DNA of 64,000 bases, from positions 1-64,000 of the forward strand of contig PDSZ01000020.1 in NCBI GenBank assembly GCA_002748705.1. The letters are read 5' to 3'. Source of the stretch: Candidatus Fermentibacterota bacterium (GTDB lineage: Bacteria > Fermentibacterota > Fermentibacteria > Fermentibacterales > Fermentibacteraceae). The position numbers were made by a program, and so were the translations under genes. The notes beneath the pieces are model-generated. The model had not been told where the DNA came from. It saw only the letters and a list, made by a program, of their open reading frames with translations, and made no database searches. Below, piece after piece: positions 12,368 through 21,599 of this stretch; the stretch's first letter is position 1; every line of letters starts with the position of its first letter.

Positions 12368-14602
12368 TCAGAAAGTTGCTCCCATCTGGAAGTGGGGTTC
12401 CCAGCCAGGGTCCGGACCGTCAAATCCGTATGCGTAATCCAGCCCCATAATCCCCAGCATGGGTACCTCGACCCTTATGCCAAGTCCGGCTCCTCTGTTC
12501 ATTGTGGTAAGATCAAGGTCAGACCAGTATTTCCAGGTGTTGCCGGATTCTGTAAATACTGCCAGCTGAAGCTGATCAATTATTCTGAAACGGTATTCAG
12601 CGCTGAGAATCAGCATTGCCCTGCCACCTACAGTATCAAAACCTTCAACTGCATTTATCTCGTTATCACCATAGCCTCTGACACCGTAGAAACCTGTTCC
12701 TCCAAGACGGAAAAGCTCATAGGCAGGAGGAGTTTCTCCGCCGAAACCTGCAATGGTTCCAAGCCTTCCTCTCAGAGTAAGGAAGAACTTCCACCAGAGA
12801 GGAGTGTGCCATGTTGAATCAAAAAGGTACTTCTGAAAACCGATATCGCCTCCGAGAAAACCACCTGTAAGATCAACACTGAATGTGTTCTTTGAGCCCT
12901 CACCAGGGAATGTCTTTCTGTCCTGACTGTCTCTGGTTATACCCAGGCGAATTGAACTGTCCCACCTGGGCCATTCGCTGTTATTGAGGCTGTAATAGTA
13001 ATTGTCAGGATCATCGGTTATGTTGAACACATTCACCTTTTCAAGGGTGTACCTGATGGAAGCAGAGGTGTAATCAACCCAGGGCAGAGGCCGGCCCAAA
13101 AGGACTGAACCGCCTGTTCTCTGCCTGTCATAGTAGGAGTAGTCACTGGTGGTGTGGTACAGCTCACCGCCAAGAGTAAGAGGCGTATCCCTGAACCAGG
13201 GCTCTGTAAAACTCAGTTTTATGTTCTGCCGTTTACTTGAAAACTCGTAACTTGCTCCCAGGTTCTGTCCTCTGCCGAAGAAGTTGGTCTCAGCAACCTC
13301 AAGATAACCGCTGAAACCGTCTGAACCGCTGTAGTTGGTCCCAATACCGAACTTGCCGGTTGTCTTCTCGTCCACTTCCATTATCAGATCAACATCAGGA
13401 GTTCCCGGAATTGCCCTGAAGTCGGGAACCACATCATTGAAATAGTTTAGGTAGTAAACATTTCTGAGGGACCTGACCATGTCAGACCTTCTGAACAGGT
13501 CTCCAGGTGTCATTGTAAGTTCTCGTCTGATGACATTGTCGTGGGTTCTGGTGTTGCCCAGAATCTGAACCTGCCTGATATGAGCCCTCTCGCCCTCCTG
13601 AATGACAAAGGATATGTTTACCACAGAATCGGCACCGGCAGGATAATCCAGCAGCGGTTCAACAGAGGCGTAGAAGTATCCCCTGTCCTGAAACGCCGAA
13701 TAGTAGTTCTCCAAAGTGGTGTTCAGCTTCTCCACTGAGAAAGGTCTGCCCTCTTCAATCTTTGACAGTACCATCATCAGAGAATCGGACACTTCTGTAT
13801 TGCCGGAAAAATCCACCTGACCAAAAACCCTGTACGGCCCCTCTGAAACCGATATGTCAATGTGAAAATGTCTTCCGTCATCCATTATGTACCGGTCAGT
13901 GCCGGTAACGGCAGCGTCAGGATAACCCCGATTGTGATAGTATGTTTCGATTCTTCCAAGGTCTGCCTGAAACTCTTCCGGCTTGAGCTTGCCGCTCCTC
14001 CAGAAGCTGTCCTGTTTAGTTTTCATTTCATCTCTCAGGTCTTCATCTGAAAACACCGAGTTTCCACTGAATGCTATCTCTCCCACACGGACATCAGGTC
14101 CTTCTGAAACAGTGAACAGAAGATTGCTTCTGCCATCGCTGTCTGCATCTTCCCACCTGTGGGACACAGTTGCCAGATGCCTGTTTTTCTCTGAGTATAG
14201 AGCGACTATGAGATCCTCTGCACGGTCAATATCATTGATGGAAACTGTCTGACCAGGGTATATGGTCAGTGTATCAATAATATCATCCTCATCGAGACAG
14301 TCTGTGTTTTCCACAGAGATGGAACCAAGAATAGGGTTTTCCACCACTGATATGAGGATACTGGCAGCTCCTGAAGAGGAATCTGCCTGAATGTTTATAT
14401 CTCTGAAGTATCCCAGAGCGAACAGTTCCCTGATGCCCCCTGGAATTCGGGCAAGGGGCAACTCTTCACCTGCTGCAAGGCCTATCGTTCTGATTATCAG
14501 CGAATCAGAAACATACCCGTTGCCTTCAACGGAGATATCCGATATGGGCATGGCATACACGGCAATCGCTAAAATAAGGAGAGAAGCAGCAGTCAGCCTC
14601 AT
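12368..14602 (-). CDS. bamA: Outer-membrane protein assembly factor BamA
   Basis: The central outer-membrane insertase for beta-barrel proteins. A signal peptide (residues 1-18) is followed by POTRA domains, which recur from about residue 20 to 400 (for example I-S-D-I-S-V-E-G-N, V-G-E-I-A-F-S-G-N, R-V-F-G-Q-V-D-F-S-G-N, I-R-Q-V-Q-I-L-G-N). A 16-strand Omp85 barrel follows from about 415 to the end, including the G-x-R-G-Y motif (G-V-R-G-Y-G). It ends Q-M-G-A-T-F with the terminal phenylalanine typical of outer-membrane proteins. The ATG overlaps the ClpC stop (ATGA). Length 744 is normal. Confidence 0.97.
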   Translation of the reverse strand: MRLTAASLLILAIAVYAMPISDISVEGNGYVSDSLIIRTIGLAAGEELPLARIPGGIRELFALGYFRDINIQADSSSGAASILISVVENPILGSISVENTDCLDEDDIIDTLTIYPGQTVSINDIDRAEDLIVALYSEKNRHLATVSHRWEDADSDGRSNLLFTVSEGPDVRVGEIAFSGNSVFSDEDLRDEMKTKQDSFWRSGKLKPEEFQADLGRIETYYHNRGYPDAAVTGTDRYIMDDGRHFHIDISVSEGPYRVFGQVDFSGNTEVSDSLMMVLSKIEEGRPFSVEKLNTTLENYYSAFQDRGYFYASVEPLLDYPAGADSVVNISFVIQEGERAHIRQVQILGNTRTHDNVIRRELTMTPGDLFRRSDMVRSLRNVYYLNYFNDVVPDFRAIPGTPDVDLIMEVDEKTTGKFGIGTNYSGSDGFSGYLEVAETNFFGRGQNLGASYEFSSKRQNIKLSFTEPWFRDTPLTLGGELYHTTSDYSYYDRQRTGGSVLLGRPLPWVDYTSASIRYTLEKVNVFNITDDPDNYYYSLNNSEWPRWDSSIRLGITRDSQDRKTFPGEGSKNTFSVDLTGGFLGGDIGFQKYLFDSTWHTPLWWKFFLTLRGRLGTIAGFGGETPPAYELFRLGGTGFYGVRGYGDNEINAVEGFDTVGGRAMLILSAEYRFRIIDQLQLAVFTESGNTWKYWSDLDLTTMNRGAGLGIRVEVPMLGIMGLDYAYGFDGPDPGWEPHFQMGATF

Positions 14603-17025
14603 ATGTTGACCTCCGTCGGCGCTTTCGCGATCTTTTCCATCTCGTTCCGCACAAACACAAGATTCAGGTTATTGCGCCTGGCATTAACAGACATGCCGCC
14701 TCTGAGCTCTCCTGAGATGAGCATATCTGTCAGTGGATCCTCCACAAGTCGTTGAATTGTTCTTCTGAGCTGTCTGGCGCCTGCGTCGCCGCTGAAACCG
14801 CTTTCCGCAAGAAGCTCCAGAGCGCCAGGCTCAAACTTTACATTGATATCAAGTTCACCAAGACGATCAAGGACATCAGAAAGCTGTATCTCAACTATTT
14901 TCTTGATGTCCTCAACGGTAAGAGAGTTGTAAACTATAACAGCATCAAGCCTGTTCATGAATTCCAGAGGAAAGATGGAACGGGCAGCGCTGAGAACAGC
15001 GGAATCGCTTGCAGGGCTGCTGTCAGCAAGGAACCCCACAGTGCCTGAAGAGCCTCCGGCAGAATTCAAGTTACCTGTCATGATTATAATCGTGTTGCTG
15101 AAGTCAATTTTCCTGCCGTAGCTGTCGGTCATCACTCCGTAATCCATCACCTGAAGAAGAAGGTTGAATACCTCGAAGTGAGCTTTCTCAATCTCATCAA
15201 GAAGTACCACTGAATAGGGTTTTCTTCTTACCTTCTCTGTAAGCTGCCCGCCGTCATCGTACCCCACATATCCAGGAGGAGCCCCTACCAGACGGGAACC
15301 TGAGAATCCTTCCCCATACTCGGACATATCTATGCGAATAAGGGCATTCTCATCTCCGAACACCTGCTTTGCGAGAACCCTTGCAGTTTCGGTCTTGCCT
15401 ACACCTGAAGGTCCCAGGAAGAGGAAGCAGCCGGTCGGTCTGGAAGGATTGCGAAGACCTACACGGCTCCGTCTTATAGCTGAAGCTATGTGACTCAGAG
15501 CCTCTTTCTGACCGATAATGCTCTCTCCCATTCGCTCCTCAAGATTGGAAAGCTTGGATACTTCACTCTCACCAACCCTGCTGATTGGTATTCCTGTCAT
15601 TTCAGAGACAACAGCAGTCACATCATCAATCGTTATCTCTGTGGAAGGAAGGCTTTCAATCCACCGTGCCCTGGATTTTTCCATAGCCTTTTCAAGGCTG
15701 TTTATCTCTGTTGCAATCGCTGAGATGCGGGCAAGGTTTCTGGTTCCTGCAGCACTGTCTGCTTCCTTTCGCAGATCGACCAGAGTTTCATGCAGCTTAA
15801 TGAGTCCCTCCGGCGGACTGGATGCTCTGGCATTGGCCCTTGCACCGGATTCGTCCATTACATCTATAGCTTTGTCAGGAAGATGCCTTCCGCTGATGTA
15901 TCTGTGAGCAAGTATTGCGCAGTTCCTCAGGGTATCCTGTGTGTATACTGAATTATGGTGTTTCTGATACCTGTCTTTCAGGCCTCCGAGAATCTCAACT
16001 GTGAGTTCAACTGTGGGAGGGTCAACAGGAACAGGCTGGAACCGCCGCTCAAGAGCCCCATCCTTCTCAATTCTCCGTCTGTACTCGTCCAGGGTGGTGG
16101 CTCCGATGCACTGGAACTCGCCTCTGGCAAGGGCAGGCTTCAGAAGATTCGCAGCATCTATGGCTCCCTCTGCGCCTCCTGCTCCAACAATGGAGTGTAT
16201 CTCATCTATGAAGAGAATAACATTGCCTGCATCCTTTATCTCCTTGAGCAGCGCTTTCAGTCTCTCTTCAAACTGGCCGCGATATTTAGTTCCAGCCAGT
16301 ACTGAAGCCATGTCCATTGCCATTATTCGCTTACCGTAAAGAGGAAGAGGCACCCGGCCTGAAAGCCCTCTGAGAGCAAGACCTTCCACAATGGCAGTTT
16401 TTCCCACACCAGGTTCACCAATGAGAACAGGATTGGATTTCTTCCTTCGGCAGAGAACCTGAACTACCCTGTCTATTTCATCAGAACGGCCTATGACAGG
16501 GTCAAGAGCTCCCTCTGACGCAAGAAGAGTAAGGTCACGGCAGAAATACTCAAGGGCAGAAGATGATTTACTCTTCTCGCCCTCACGGCTGTTCTCTGAA
16601 GACTTCATGGCATCAATAAGCCTGTCATAGTTAACACCGTACTGCCACAGAACCGTTGAAGCACCACTTTCCACCCTTGCCATAGCAAGCAGAATGTGCT
16701 CGGTTTTTACAGTATCAGCTTTAAGCTTTGCAGCCTCAACTGACGACTCGTTTATTATCATTCTGGAACGGTTGCTCCAGTTCATTGAGTTCCTGTCAAC
16801 CATGGTTGCAGGCCCAAGCGTTCTCTGACCGGAGAGAAGCTGGGATCGCATTTCGCCAATCCTTACATCCATTCTGCGGAGCAGATTGGCTGCTCCTGAG
16901 CCGTCAACACTGATAACTGCATAGAGCATGAACTCGGTTCCGACTTCACGATGCCCCATTCGGGCAGCTTCAGCTCTGGCGGCGATCATGGCTTTTCTCG
17001 CCCTGTCAGAATATGTGTCAGGCAA
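14599..17025 (-). CDS. clpC: ClpC/ClpA-type AAA+ chaperone ATPase
   Basis: A two-ring AAA+ unfoldase that normally feeds ClpP. The Clp-N repeat domain spans residues 1-140. The first AAA module has Walker A G-E-P-G-V-G-K-T at about 203-210 and Walker B V-I-L-F-I-D-E-I-H. A coiled middle domain lies at about 400-480. The second AAA module has G-P-S-G-V-G-K-T and V-L-L-D-E-I-E-K-A-H, and a D2-small domain (D-A-G-A-R-Q-L-R-R) closes the chain. 808 residues is typical of ClpC. The start is TTG at 17025 with a GGGGG run upstream; the next ATG would cut into the Clp-N domain. No clpP is nearby. It overlaps bamA by 4 bases. Confidence 0.92.
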   Translation of the reverse strand: MPDTYSDRARKAMIAARAEAARMGHREVGTEFMLYAVISVDGSGAANLLRRMDVRIGEMRSQLLSGQRTLGPATMVDRNSMNWSNRSRMIINESSVEAAKLKADTVKTEHILLAMARVESGASTVLWQYGVNYDRLIDAMKSSENSREGEKSKSSSALEYFCRDLTLLASEGALDPVIGRSDEIDRVVQVLCRRKKSNPVLIGEPGVGKTAIVEGLALRGLSGRVPLPLYGKRIMAMDMASVLAGTKYRGQFEERLKALLKEIKDAGNVILFIDEIHSIVGAGGAEGAIDAANLLKPALARGEFQCIGATTLDEYRRRIEKDGALERRFQPVPVDPPTVELTVEILGGLKDRYQKHHNSVYTQDTLRNCAILAHRYISGRHLPDKAIDVMDESGARANARASSPPEGLIKLHETLVDLRKEADSAAGTRNLARISAIATEINSLEKAMEKSRARWIESLPSTEITIDDVTAVVSEMTGIPISRVGESEVSKLSNLEERMGESIIGQKEALSHIASAIRRSRVGLRNPSRPTGCFLFLGPSGVGKTETARVLAKQVFGDENALIRIDMSEYGEGFSGSRLVGAPPGYVGYDDGGQLTEKVRRKPYSVVLLDEIEKAHFEVFNLLLQVMDYGVMTDSYGRKIDFSNTIIIMTGNLNSAGGSSGTVGFLADSSPASDSAVLSAARSIFPLEFMNRLDAVIVYNSLTVEDIKKIVEIQLSDVLDRLGELDINVKFEPGALELLAESGFSGDAGARQLRRTIQRLVEDPLTDMLISGELRGGMSVNARRNNLNLVFVRNEMEKIAKAPTEVNI

Positions 17026-17084
17026 GGAATCCCCCTTTTCGATTCATATTGCAGCAGAACATTTCTGCATCATGAATATACTTG

Positions 17085-17786
17085 TCAGCCTGTAACCGGT
17101 GAATGCTTTTGGTCAATGAGACCTTCTGAAAGCACCAGCTGTCTGTGAACTGAGGACGCGAGTTCTCTGTTGTGGGTTGCTACCAGAAAAGATACTCCCG
17201 CGTCACCGCAGAGTTCCAGCATCAGTTCCCTGACCACTGCGCTTGACTCTCTGTCAAGATTTCCAGTGGGCTCATCAGCAAGGACCAGATCCGGCTTCAT
17301 TACAAGAGCCCTGGCCAGAGCAGCTCTCTGCCGCTCGCCTCCTGATACCCTTGCTGGAAAGTGCTCCTGTCTGTGGCTCAGCCCAACCCTTGCAAGGAGT
17401 TCTTCAGCCCTCAGAGCAGCTTCATTCTCGGAAGCTCCTGAGATAAGCACAGGCATGGCCACATTCTCCTGAAGGGTAAATTCCTCCAGAAGATGGTGAA
17501 ACTGAAAGACAAATCCAATTCTTCTGTTTCTCAGCGCTGCCCTCTTCCTTCTGCTGAGTTCCCATCCGTTCTCTCCGCAGATAAGTATTGTACCCTTTTG
17601 GGGCCTTTCCAGAAGGCCCATTGCATGGAGAAGGGTACTCTTTCCTGAACCACTTGGCCCGGTCAGGGCAACCACCTCTCCTCTGGAGACAGAAAGGGAA
17701 GCGCCTCTTATCACCTTTATCTCTGCTTCTCCAGTGCCGTAGGAACAGTGCAGGTCAGTTACAGAAAGTACAGTATCGCTACTCAT
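17085..17786 (-). CDS. lolD: ABC transporter ATPase, LolD type
   Basis: ATPase that powers release of lipoproteins from the inner membrane by a LolC/E-type permease. Walker A G-P-S-G-S-G-K-S, signature V-S-G-G-E-R-Q-R, Walker B D-L-V-L-A-D-E-P-T-G-N-L-D and H-loop A-T-H-N are all present in 233 residues. The frame is open further upstream, but ATG 17786 (M-S-S-D-T-V-L-S-V-T) gives the normal LolD start and overlaps the end of the permease gene by 8 bases. FtsE/MacB-type relatives look alike, so the assignment to Lol rests on the partner gene and the envelope context. Confidence 0.93.
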   Translation of the reverse strand: MSSDTVLSVTDLHCSYGTGEAEIKVIRGASLSVSRGEVVALTGPSGSGKSTLLHAMGLLERPQKGTILICGENGWELSRRKRAALRNRRIGFVFQFHHLLEEFTLQENVAMPVLISGASENEAALRAEELLARVGLSHRQEHFPARVSGGERQRAALARALVMKPDLVLADEPTGNLDRESSAVVRELMLELCGDAGVSFLVATHNRELASSVHRQLVLSEGLIDQKHSPVTG

Positions 17787-18981
17787 ACCTGAGAGCCTCC
17801 GATGGTGAGAATGACAGACTTGAAGCTGCAGGAAACAGTGATACCAGAACACATACAGCAACAGTGGCCAAAGTAACCAAAGCTGCAGCAGCAACTGGAA
17901 ACACACCAGGCAGAGTGTCTACCCAGTAAACCGAACCGTCCAGTTTTATCGGAAATAGCCGGTTAACCAGAAACACAGAAGCTATGGAAACAAGCAGACC
18001 TGAAACTGCCCCGGTGCCTCCCAGAATAAGCCCCCGAAGAACAGATACACGAAACACACCGGAATCAGGGAGACCTATGGCCCTCAGCACACCTGTATCC
18101 CTTCTGTGTTCCATTGCAATCATGGCCAGTGCACTGGACAGATTAAGAAGAGCCACCACTGTAATAAGAGCCAGAACTATGGTCATTGCAGCCCTTTCAA
18201 GCCCCAGAGCCCGAAAAAGGTTTCCGTGAAATGCCAGAAAAGGAATGCAGCTCATGTAAACAGGCCAGCCGCCCTGTACAAATTCCTCATAGAGAGCGCT
18301 GTCCAGCAGTTCAGCGGTAACAACAGGATCATACCCTGAAGCAAGGGAAGCGCCGGCAGCGGTGAGATCACTGCCGGCCCTGAAAATAGTCCTTGCTGAA
18401 GCAAGAGGTATTATCACAAGAGATTTATTGTACTCGGCTATTCCGAAGTCTGCTATGCTGTCCACTGTGACAGGGGCAATGGTATCCACCAGAACCCTGC
18501 CGGCACCGGAGATTTCAAGGCCTGCCGAGGAAGCAATCCTTATCTCATCACCAGCTTCCGAATCAAGAATCCTTGCCAGGTCACCACCGATTATCACCTT
18601 GTCTGAGCCGCCTCCGACACCGCGCACCATAGCGCCTGATACAGTTCCCTGACCACCGCTGACAACAGCAGATTTTTCCAGTATTCCGGTAACTCCGGTT
18701 ATACCTGGAATACTGTCTGCAATCTCCCGAATCATGCCCAGATCAAAATCGTCCATTGTCTCACCGCCAGGTGCATAGACATGCAGCGGCGGATTCACCG
18801 CAGAAAGCCCCTGGGAAATCGCAGAGGTAAACCCTCCCATGAAAGCCTGAAGTACCACCAGAGCAGCAACTCCAATGGCTATTCCTGCAACAGAAAGCAA
18901 GCTGACAATTCTTACAACAGGCGAATTGGCATTACTCCATACCTGTCTGAATGCCAGAGACCAGAGCAGTTTCCGGCTCAT
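17779..18981 (-). CDS. lolC: LolC/LolE-family lipoprotein-releasing permease
   Basis: Inner-membrane permease partner of LolD, 400 residues. One N-terminal membrane helix (about 25-50) is followed by a large periplasmic MacB-type domain (about 50-260) and three C-terminal helices (about 268-298, 313-342 and 358-388) around the FtsX-like H-R-R-D-T-G-V-L-R-A-I-G motif. The R-D-x-G-V-L-R-A-x-G-L signature is typical of LolC/E/FtsX proteins. Only one permease gene is present here, so it may work as a homodimer (LolF-like), as in many bacteria outside the Gammaproteobacteria. The ATG overlaps the lysS stop (ATGA). Confidence 0.92.
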   Translation of the reverse strand: MSRKLLWSLAFRQVWSNANSPVVRIVSLLSVAGIAIGVAALVVLQAFMGGFTSAISQGLSAVNPPLHVYAPGGETMDDFDLGMIREIADSIPGITGVTGILEKSAVVSGGQGTVSGAMVRGVGGGSDKVIIGGDLARILDSEAGDEIRIASSAGLEISGAGRVLVDTIAPVTVDSIADFGIAEYNKSLVIIPLASARTIFRAGSDLTAAGASLASGYDPVVTAELLDSALYEEFVQGGWPVYMSCIPFLAFHGNLFRALGLERAAMTIVLALITVVALLNLSSALAMIAMEHRRDTGVLRAIGLPDSGVFRVSVLRGLILGGTGAVSGLLVSIASVFLVNRLFPIKLDGSVYWVDTLPGVFPVAAAALVTLATVAVCVLVSLFPAASSLSFSPSEALRYE

Positions 18982-20444
18982 TGTTCCCTTCTCAGATGAG
19001 GAAACAGAATCGTATCCCTTATGCTGGAACTTTCGGTAAGAAGCATTACCAGACGGTCTATTCCTATTCCCAGACCGCCAGTTGGAGGCATGCCTATTTC
19101 AAGAGCGTAGAGGAACTCTTCGTCAACAACACCCTTTCTGTGTTCACTTGCTGCAGCCTGCTCTTCCAGAACCTTTCTCTGAAAAACCGGATCATTCTGT
19201 TCGCTGAATGCATTGCCCAGCTCCATTCCAGCTGCAAACGGCTCAAATCTTTCAGTAAGCCTCGGATTGTCCGGTTTCTGCTTTGCAAGAGGAGAGAGTT
19301 CAACAGGATAATCCACAACAAAACTGGGTTGAATCAGATCCGGAGTAACAAAATGATCAAAGAGCTTGTCCAGAAGAGAGACCCTGTCAGCATCTTCATC
19401 GATGATTTCCAGCTTCTCTGCAAACCCTGCAAGGTCTGCTGTATCCCAGTCGAAGAGCTTTTCACCGCTCTTCTCGTGCAGGGCATCCACAAAGGGCACC
19501 CTTTTGAACGGAGTTGCAAGGCTTATCTCGTGCCCCTGAAACACCACAGTCTCACCGGCTCCGATTGCCCTGGCACCGGCGGTAACGATGCCTTCAAACC
19601 TTCGCATCATTCCCTCATAATCAGTCCAGGCCTCATAGAGTTCAAGCTGGGTGAACTCAGGGCTGTGGGTTCTGTCCACACCTTCATTCCTGAAATCCTT
19701 GCCTATCTCGTACACCTTGTGCATTCCGCCTGCAACCAGCCTCTTCAGGTAGAGTTCAGTTGCGATTCGAAGGTAGCACTCTTCATCCATGGAATTGTAG
19801 TAGCTTACAAAAGGTTCTGCCGCAGCACCGCCGTATATCTGCTGAAGAACAGGTGTTTCCACCTCTATGAAACCCTCTGAGTCAAGGTATCTTCTTGCTG
19901 CGGATATGATTTTGCTTCTGGCGATAAACCTGCTTCTTGATTCAGGATTCAGCTGCAGATCAATGCACCTGTGCCTGTACAGGTAGTCAGGATCTGAAAC
20001 AGCATCATGCACATCTCCCTCGGCATCAGTCTTTACCACAGGCATAGGTCTGATGGCTTTGGTGAGAATGCCCAGCTTCTCAACCTTTACCGAAAGCTCT
20101 CCTGTTCTTGTTACAAAAAGCGGGCCGCTGACCCAGATGATATCGCCAAGATCTATCTTTGAAAGGAGTTCCCACCCTGCTTCGTCCACTATTTTGGCAT
20201 TGATGAAAAGCTGTATTCGGTCTGTGGAATCAGCCAGATCACAGAATACCGTCTTTCCGTGCTTTCTCCTGGCCATTATTCTGCCTGAGGAGCAGAGCGC
20301 CTCTTCGGTCTCTCCTGTCTCTCTCATGAAAGCTACAGGTACACGGTCAGGTGTTCCAGGGGGAAATGGATTAACACCGCTCTCTCTTATAGCAGCCAGC
20401 TTCTCAAGCCGCTTCTGAATGAATTTGTTGTTTTCCAGTGCCAT
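18978..20444 (-). CDS. lysS: Lysyl-tRNA synthetase, class II
   Basis: Charges tRNA-Lys. The 488-residue protein has an N-terminal OB-fold anticodon-binding domain (about residues 50-150) and the class II catalytic core: motif 1 around E-G-F-I-E-V-E-T-P, motif 2 F-R-N-E-G-V-D-R-T-H-S-P-E-F, and motif 3 G-I-G-I-D-R-L-V-M-L. The LysRS-specific E-L-Y-L-K-R-L and Y-E-I-G-K-D-F-R-N-E are present. The ATG at 20444 lies one base after the prfB stop, and the gene overlaps lolC at its end, so translation genes and lipoprotein export are on one transcript. Confidence 0.97.
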   Translation of the reverse strand: MALENNKFIQKRLEKLAAIRESGVNPFPPGTPDRVPVAFMRETGETEEALCSSGRIMARRKHGKTVFCDLADSTDRIQLFINAKIVDEAGWELLSKIDLGDIIWVSGPLFVTRTGELSVKVEKLGILTKAIRPMPVVKTDAEGDVHDAVSDPDYLYRHRCIDLQLNPESRSRFIARSKIISAARRYLDSEGFIEVETPVLQQIYGGAAAEPFVSYYNSMDEECYLRIATELYLKRLVAGGMHKVYEIGKDFRNEGVDRTHSPEFTQLELYEAWTDYEGMMRRFEGIVTAGARAIGAGETVVFQGHEISLATPFKRVPFVDALHEKSGEKLFDWDTADLAGFAEKLEIIDEDADRVSLLDKLFDHFVTPDLIQPSFVVDYPVELSPLAKQKPDNPRLTERFEPFAAGMELGNAFSEQNDPVFQRKVLEEQAAASEHRKGVVDEEFLYALEIGMPPTGGLGIGIDRLVMLLTESSSIRDTILFPHLRREQ

Positions 20445-20445
20445 A

Positions 20446-21544
20446 CTATTTACTCTTTCTCAGATAATCTTCTATGAAATCCTGAATGTTACCGGAAAGG
20501 AAGCCGTCCACATCCGATGTTTCCATGTCGGTTCTGTGGTCTTTGACCATCTGGTAGGGCTGAAGAACATAGGACCTTATCTGGTGTCCCCATGAAACAT
20601 CGCTCTTTGTACCCTCCAGCTTCTCCCGCTCCTTCCGCCTTTTCTCCTCTTCTAGCTCGTAGAGCCTTGCGCGAAGCACCTTCCATGCCAGATCACGGTT
20701 CCTGTGCTGACTTCGCTCATTCTGGCATGTAACCACTATTCCTGAGGGCATGTGTGTGAGTCGCACTGCGCTGGAGGTCTTGTTGATGTGCTGACCGCCT
20801 GCGCCGCTTGAGCGGAAAACATCAGTTCTCACATCTTCAGGATTGATTTCAACCTCTATGGAATCGTCAAGCTCCGGCAGAGGAAAAACCGAGGCAAAAC
20901 TGGTATGTCTTCTGTGGTTCTGATCGAAAGGGCTTTTGCGTACCAGACGGTGTATGCCCTTTTCAGCACTGAGATAGCCGTAGGCATACGGCCCTCTTAT
21001 GGCCAGAACCGCTTCTCTCATACCAACTCCGTCACCGGGAGAGGTATCCAGCACGCTTATCTCGTAGTTCTGCTTCTCCCCCCAGAAGATGTACATCTTC
21101 ATGAGCATTTCAGTCCAGTCGTGACTGTCCACTCCTCCTGCACCGGACCTTACAGTAAGAATGCAGTCGGAACCGTCGTGCTCTCCGGAGAGCATCTGAC
21201 GGAACTCCAGCCGGTCAAGTATTCTCTTCACATTGGAGCATCTTATCTCGGCATCGGTGCGAATACCAGGGTCATCTTCCAGTTCAAGGAGTTCAAGTGC
21301 TGCTGATAAGTCTCCGACCCTTGAATCAAGGTCTTTAAGGGGAGTGGTCCAGTTCTGAACCTTTTTTATTCCGGTAATAACCTCAAGAGCAGCATTCCGG
21401 TTGTCCCAGAAACCGCTTTCAGCCATTTCCGCTTCAAATTTCTTTTCTTTTGTCAGCAGGCCTTCGAAGTCAAAGACGCTCCTTGAGCAGACGAACCCTC
21501 TCCTCTGCCCCACGGACTTCCGTGACAAGCTCTTCGTGTGTCAT
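20446..21544 (-). CDS. prfB: Peptide chain release factor 2, with programmed +1 frameshift
   Basis: RF2 terminates translation at UGA and UAA. The gene starts at ATG 21544, after a strong GGAGGAAAA. A first frame of 24 codons ends ...CGT-CTT at a TGA (21472-21470). The sequence AAGGAGCGTCTTTGAC is the classic RF2 autoregulatory slip site: a Shine-Dalgarno-like AAGGAG, slippery CTT, then stop TGA followed by C. Slipping +1 yields D-F-E-G-L-L-T-K and the remaining 341 codons, so the product is about 365 residues. Downstream are the stop-codon-reading tripeptide S-P-F (R-K-S-P-F-D-Q-N) and the catalytic G-G-Q (S-G-A-G-G-Q-H-I-N-K). This is not a sequencing error. Low RF2 allows slippage and raises RF2 synthesis. 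Confidence 0.96.
21470..21484 (-). promoter_or_regulatory. prfB programmed +1 frameshift site
   Basis: On the minus strand the bases read AAGGAGCGTCTTTGA (21484 to 21470), followed by C at 21469. The AGGAG element sits three bases before the CTT-TGA slip pair, the spacing known to stimulate +1 slippage in RF2 genes. In-frame TGA is codon 25. Confidence 0.95.
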
Positions 21545-21599
21545 TTTTCCTCCAGAAAGATTGGCAAGAACCGCAGAATATAATAGAAAAGTGATGGCT

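Noticed and set aside
17787..17906. Longer N-terminus for LolD
   Set aside because: The extra 40 residues are antisense-like and overlap LolC by 128 bases; ATG 17786 gives the normal family start.
18951..19880. 309-codon open frame on the plus strand
   Set aside because: It lies entirely opposite lysS and lolC, whose motifs are intact; cysteine- and serine-rich shadow translation.
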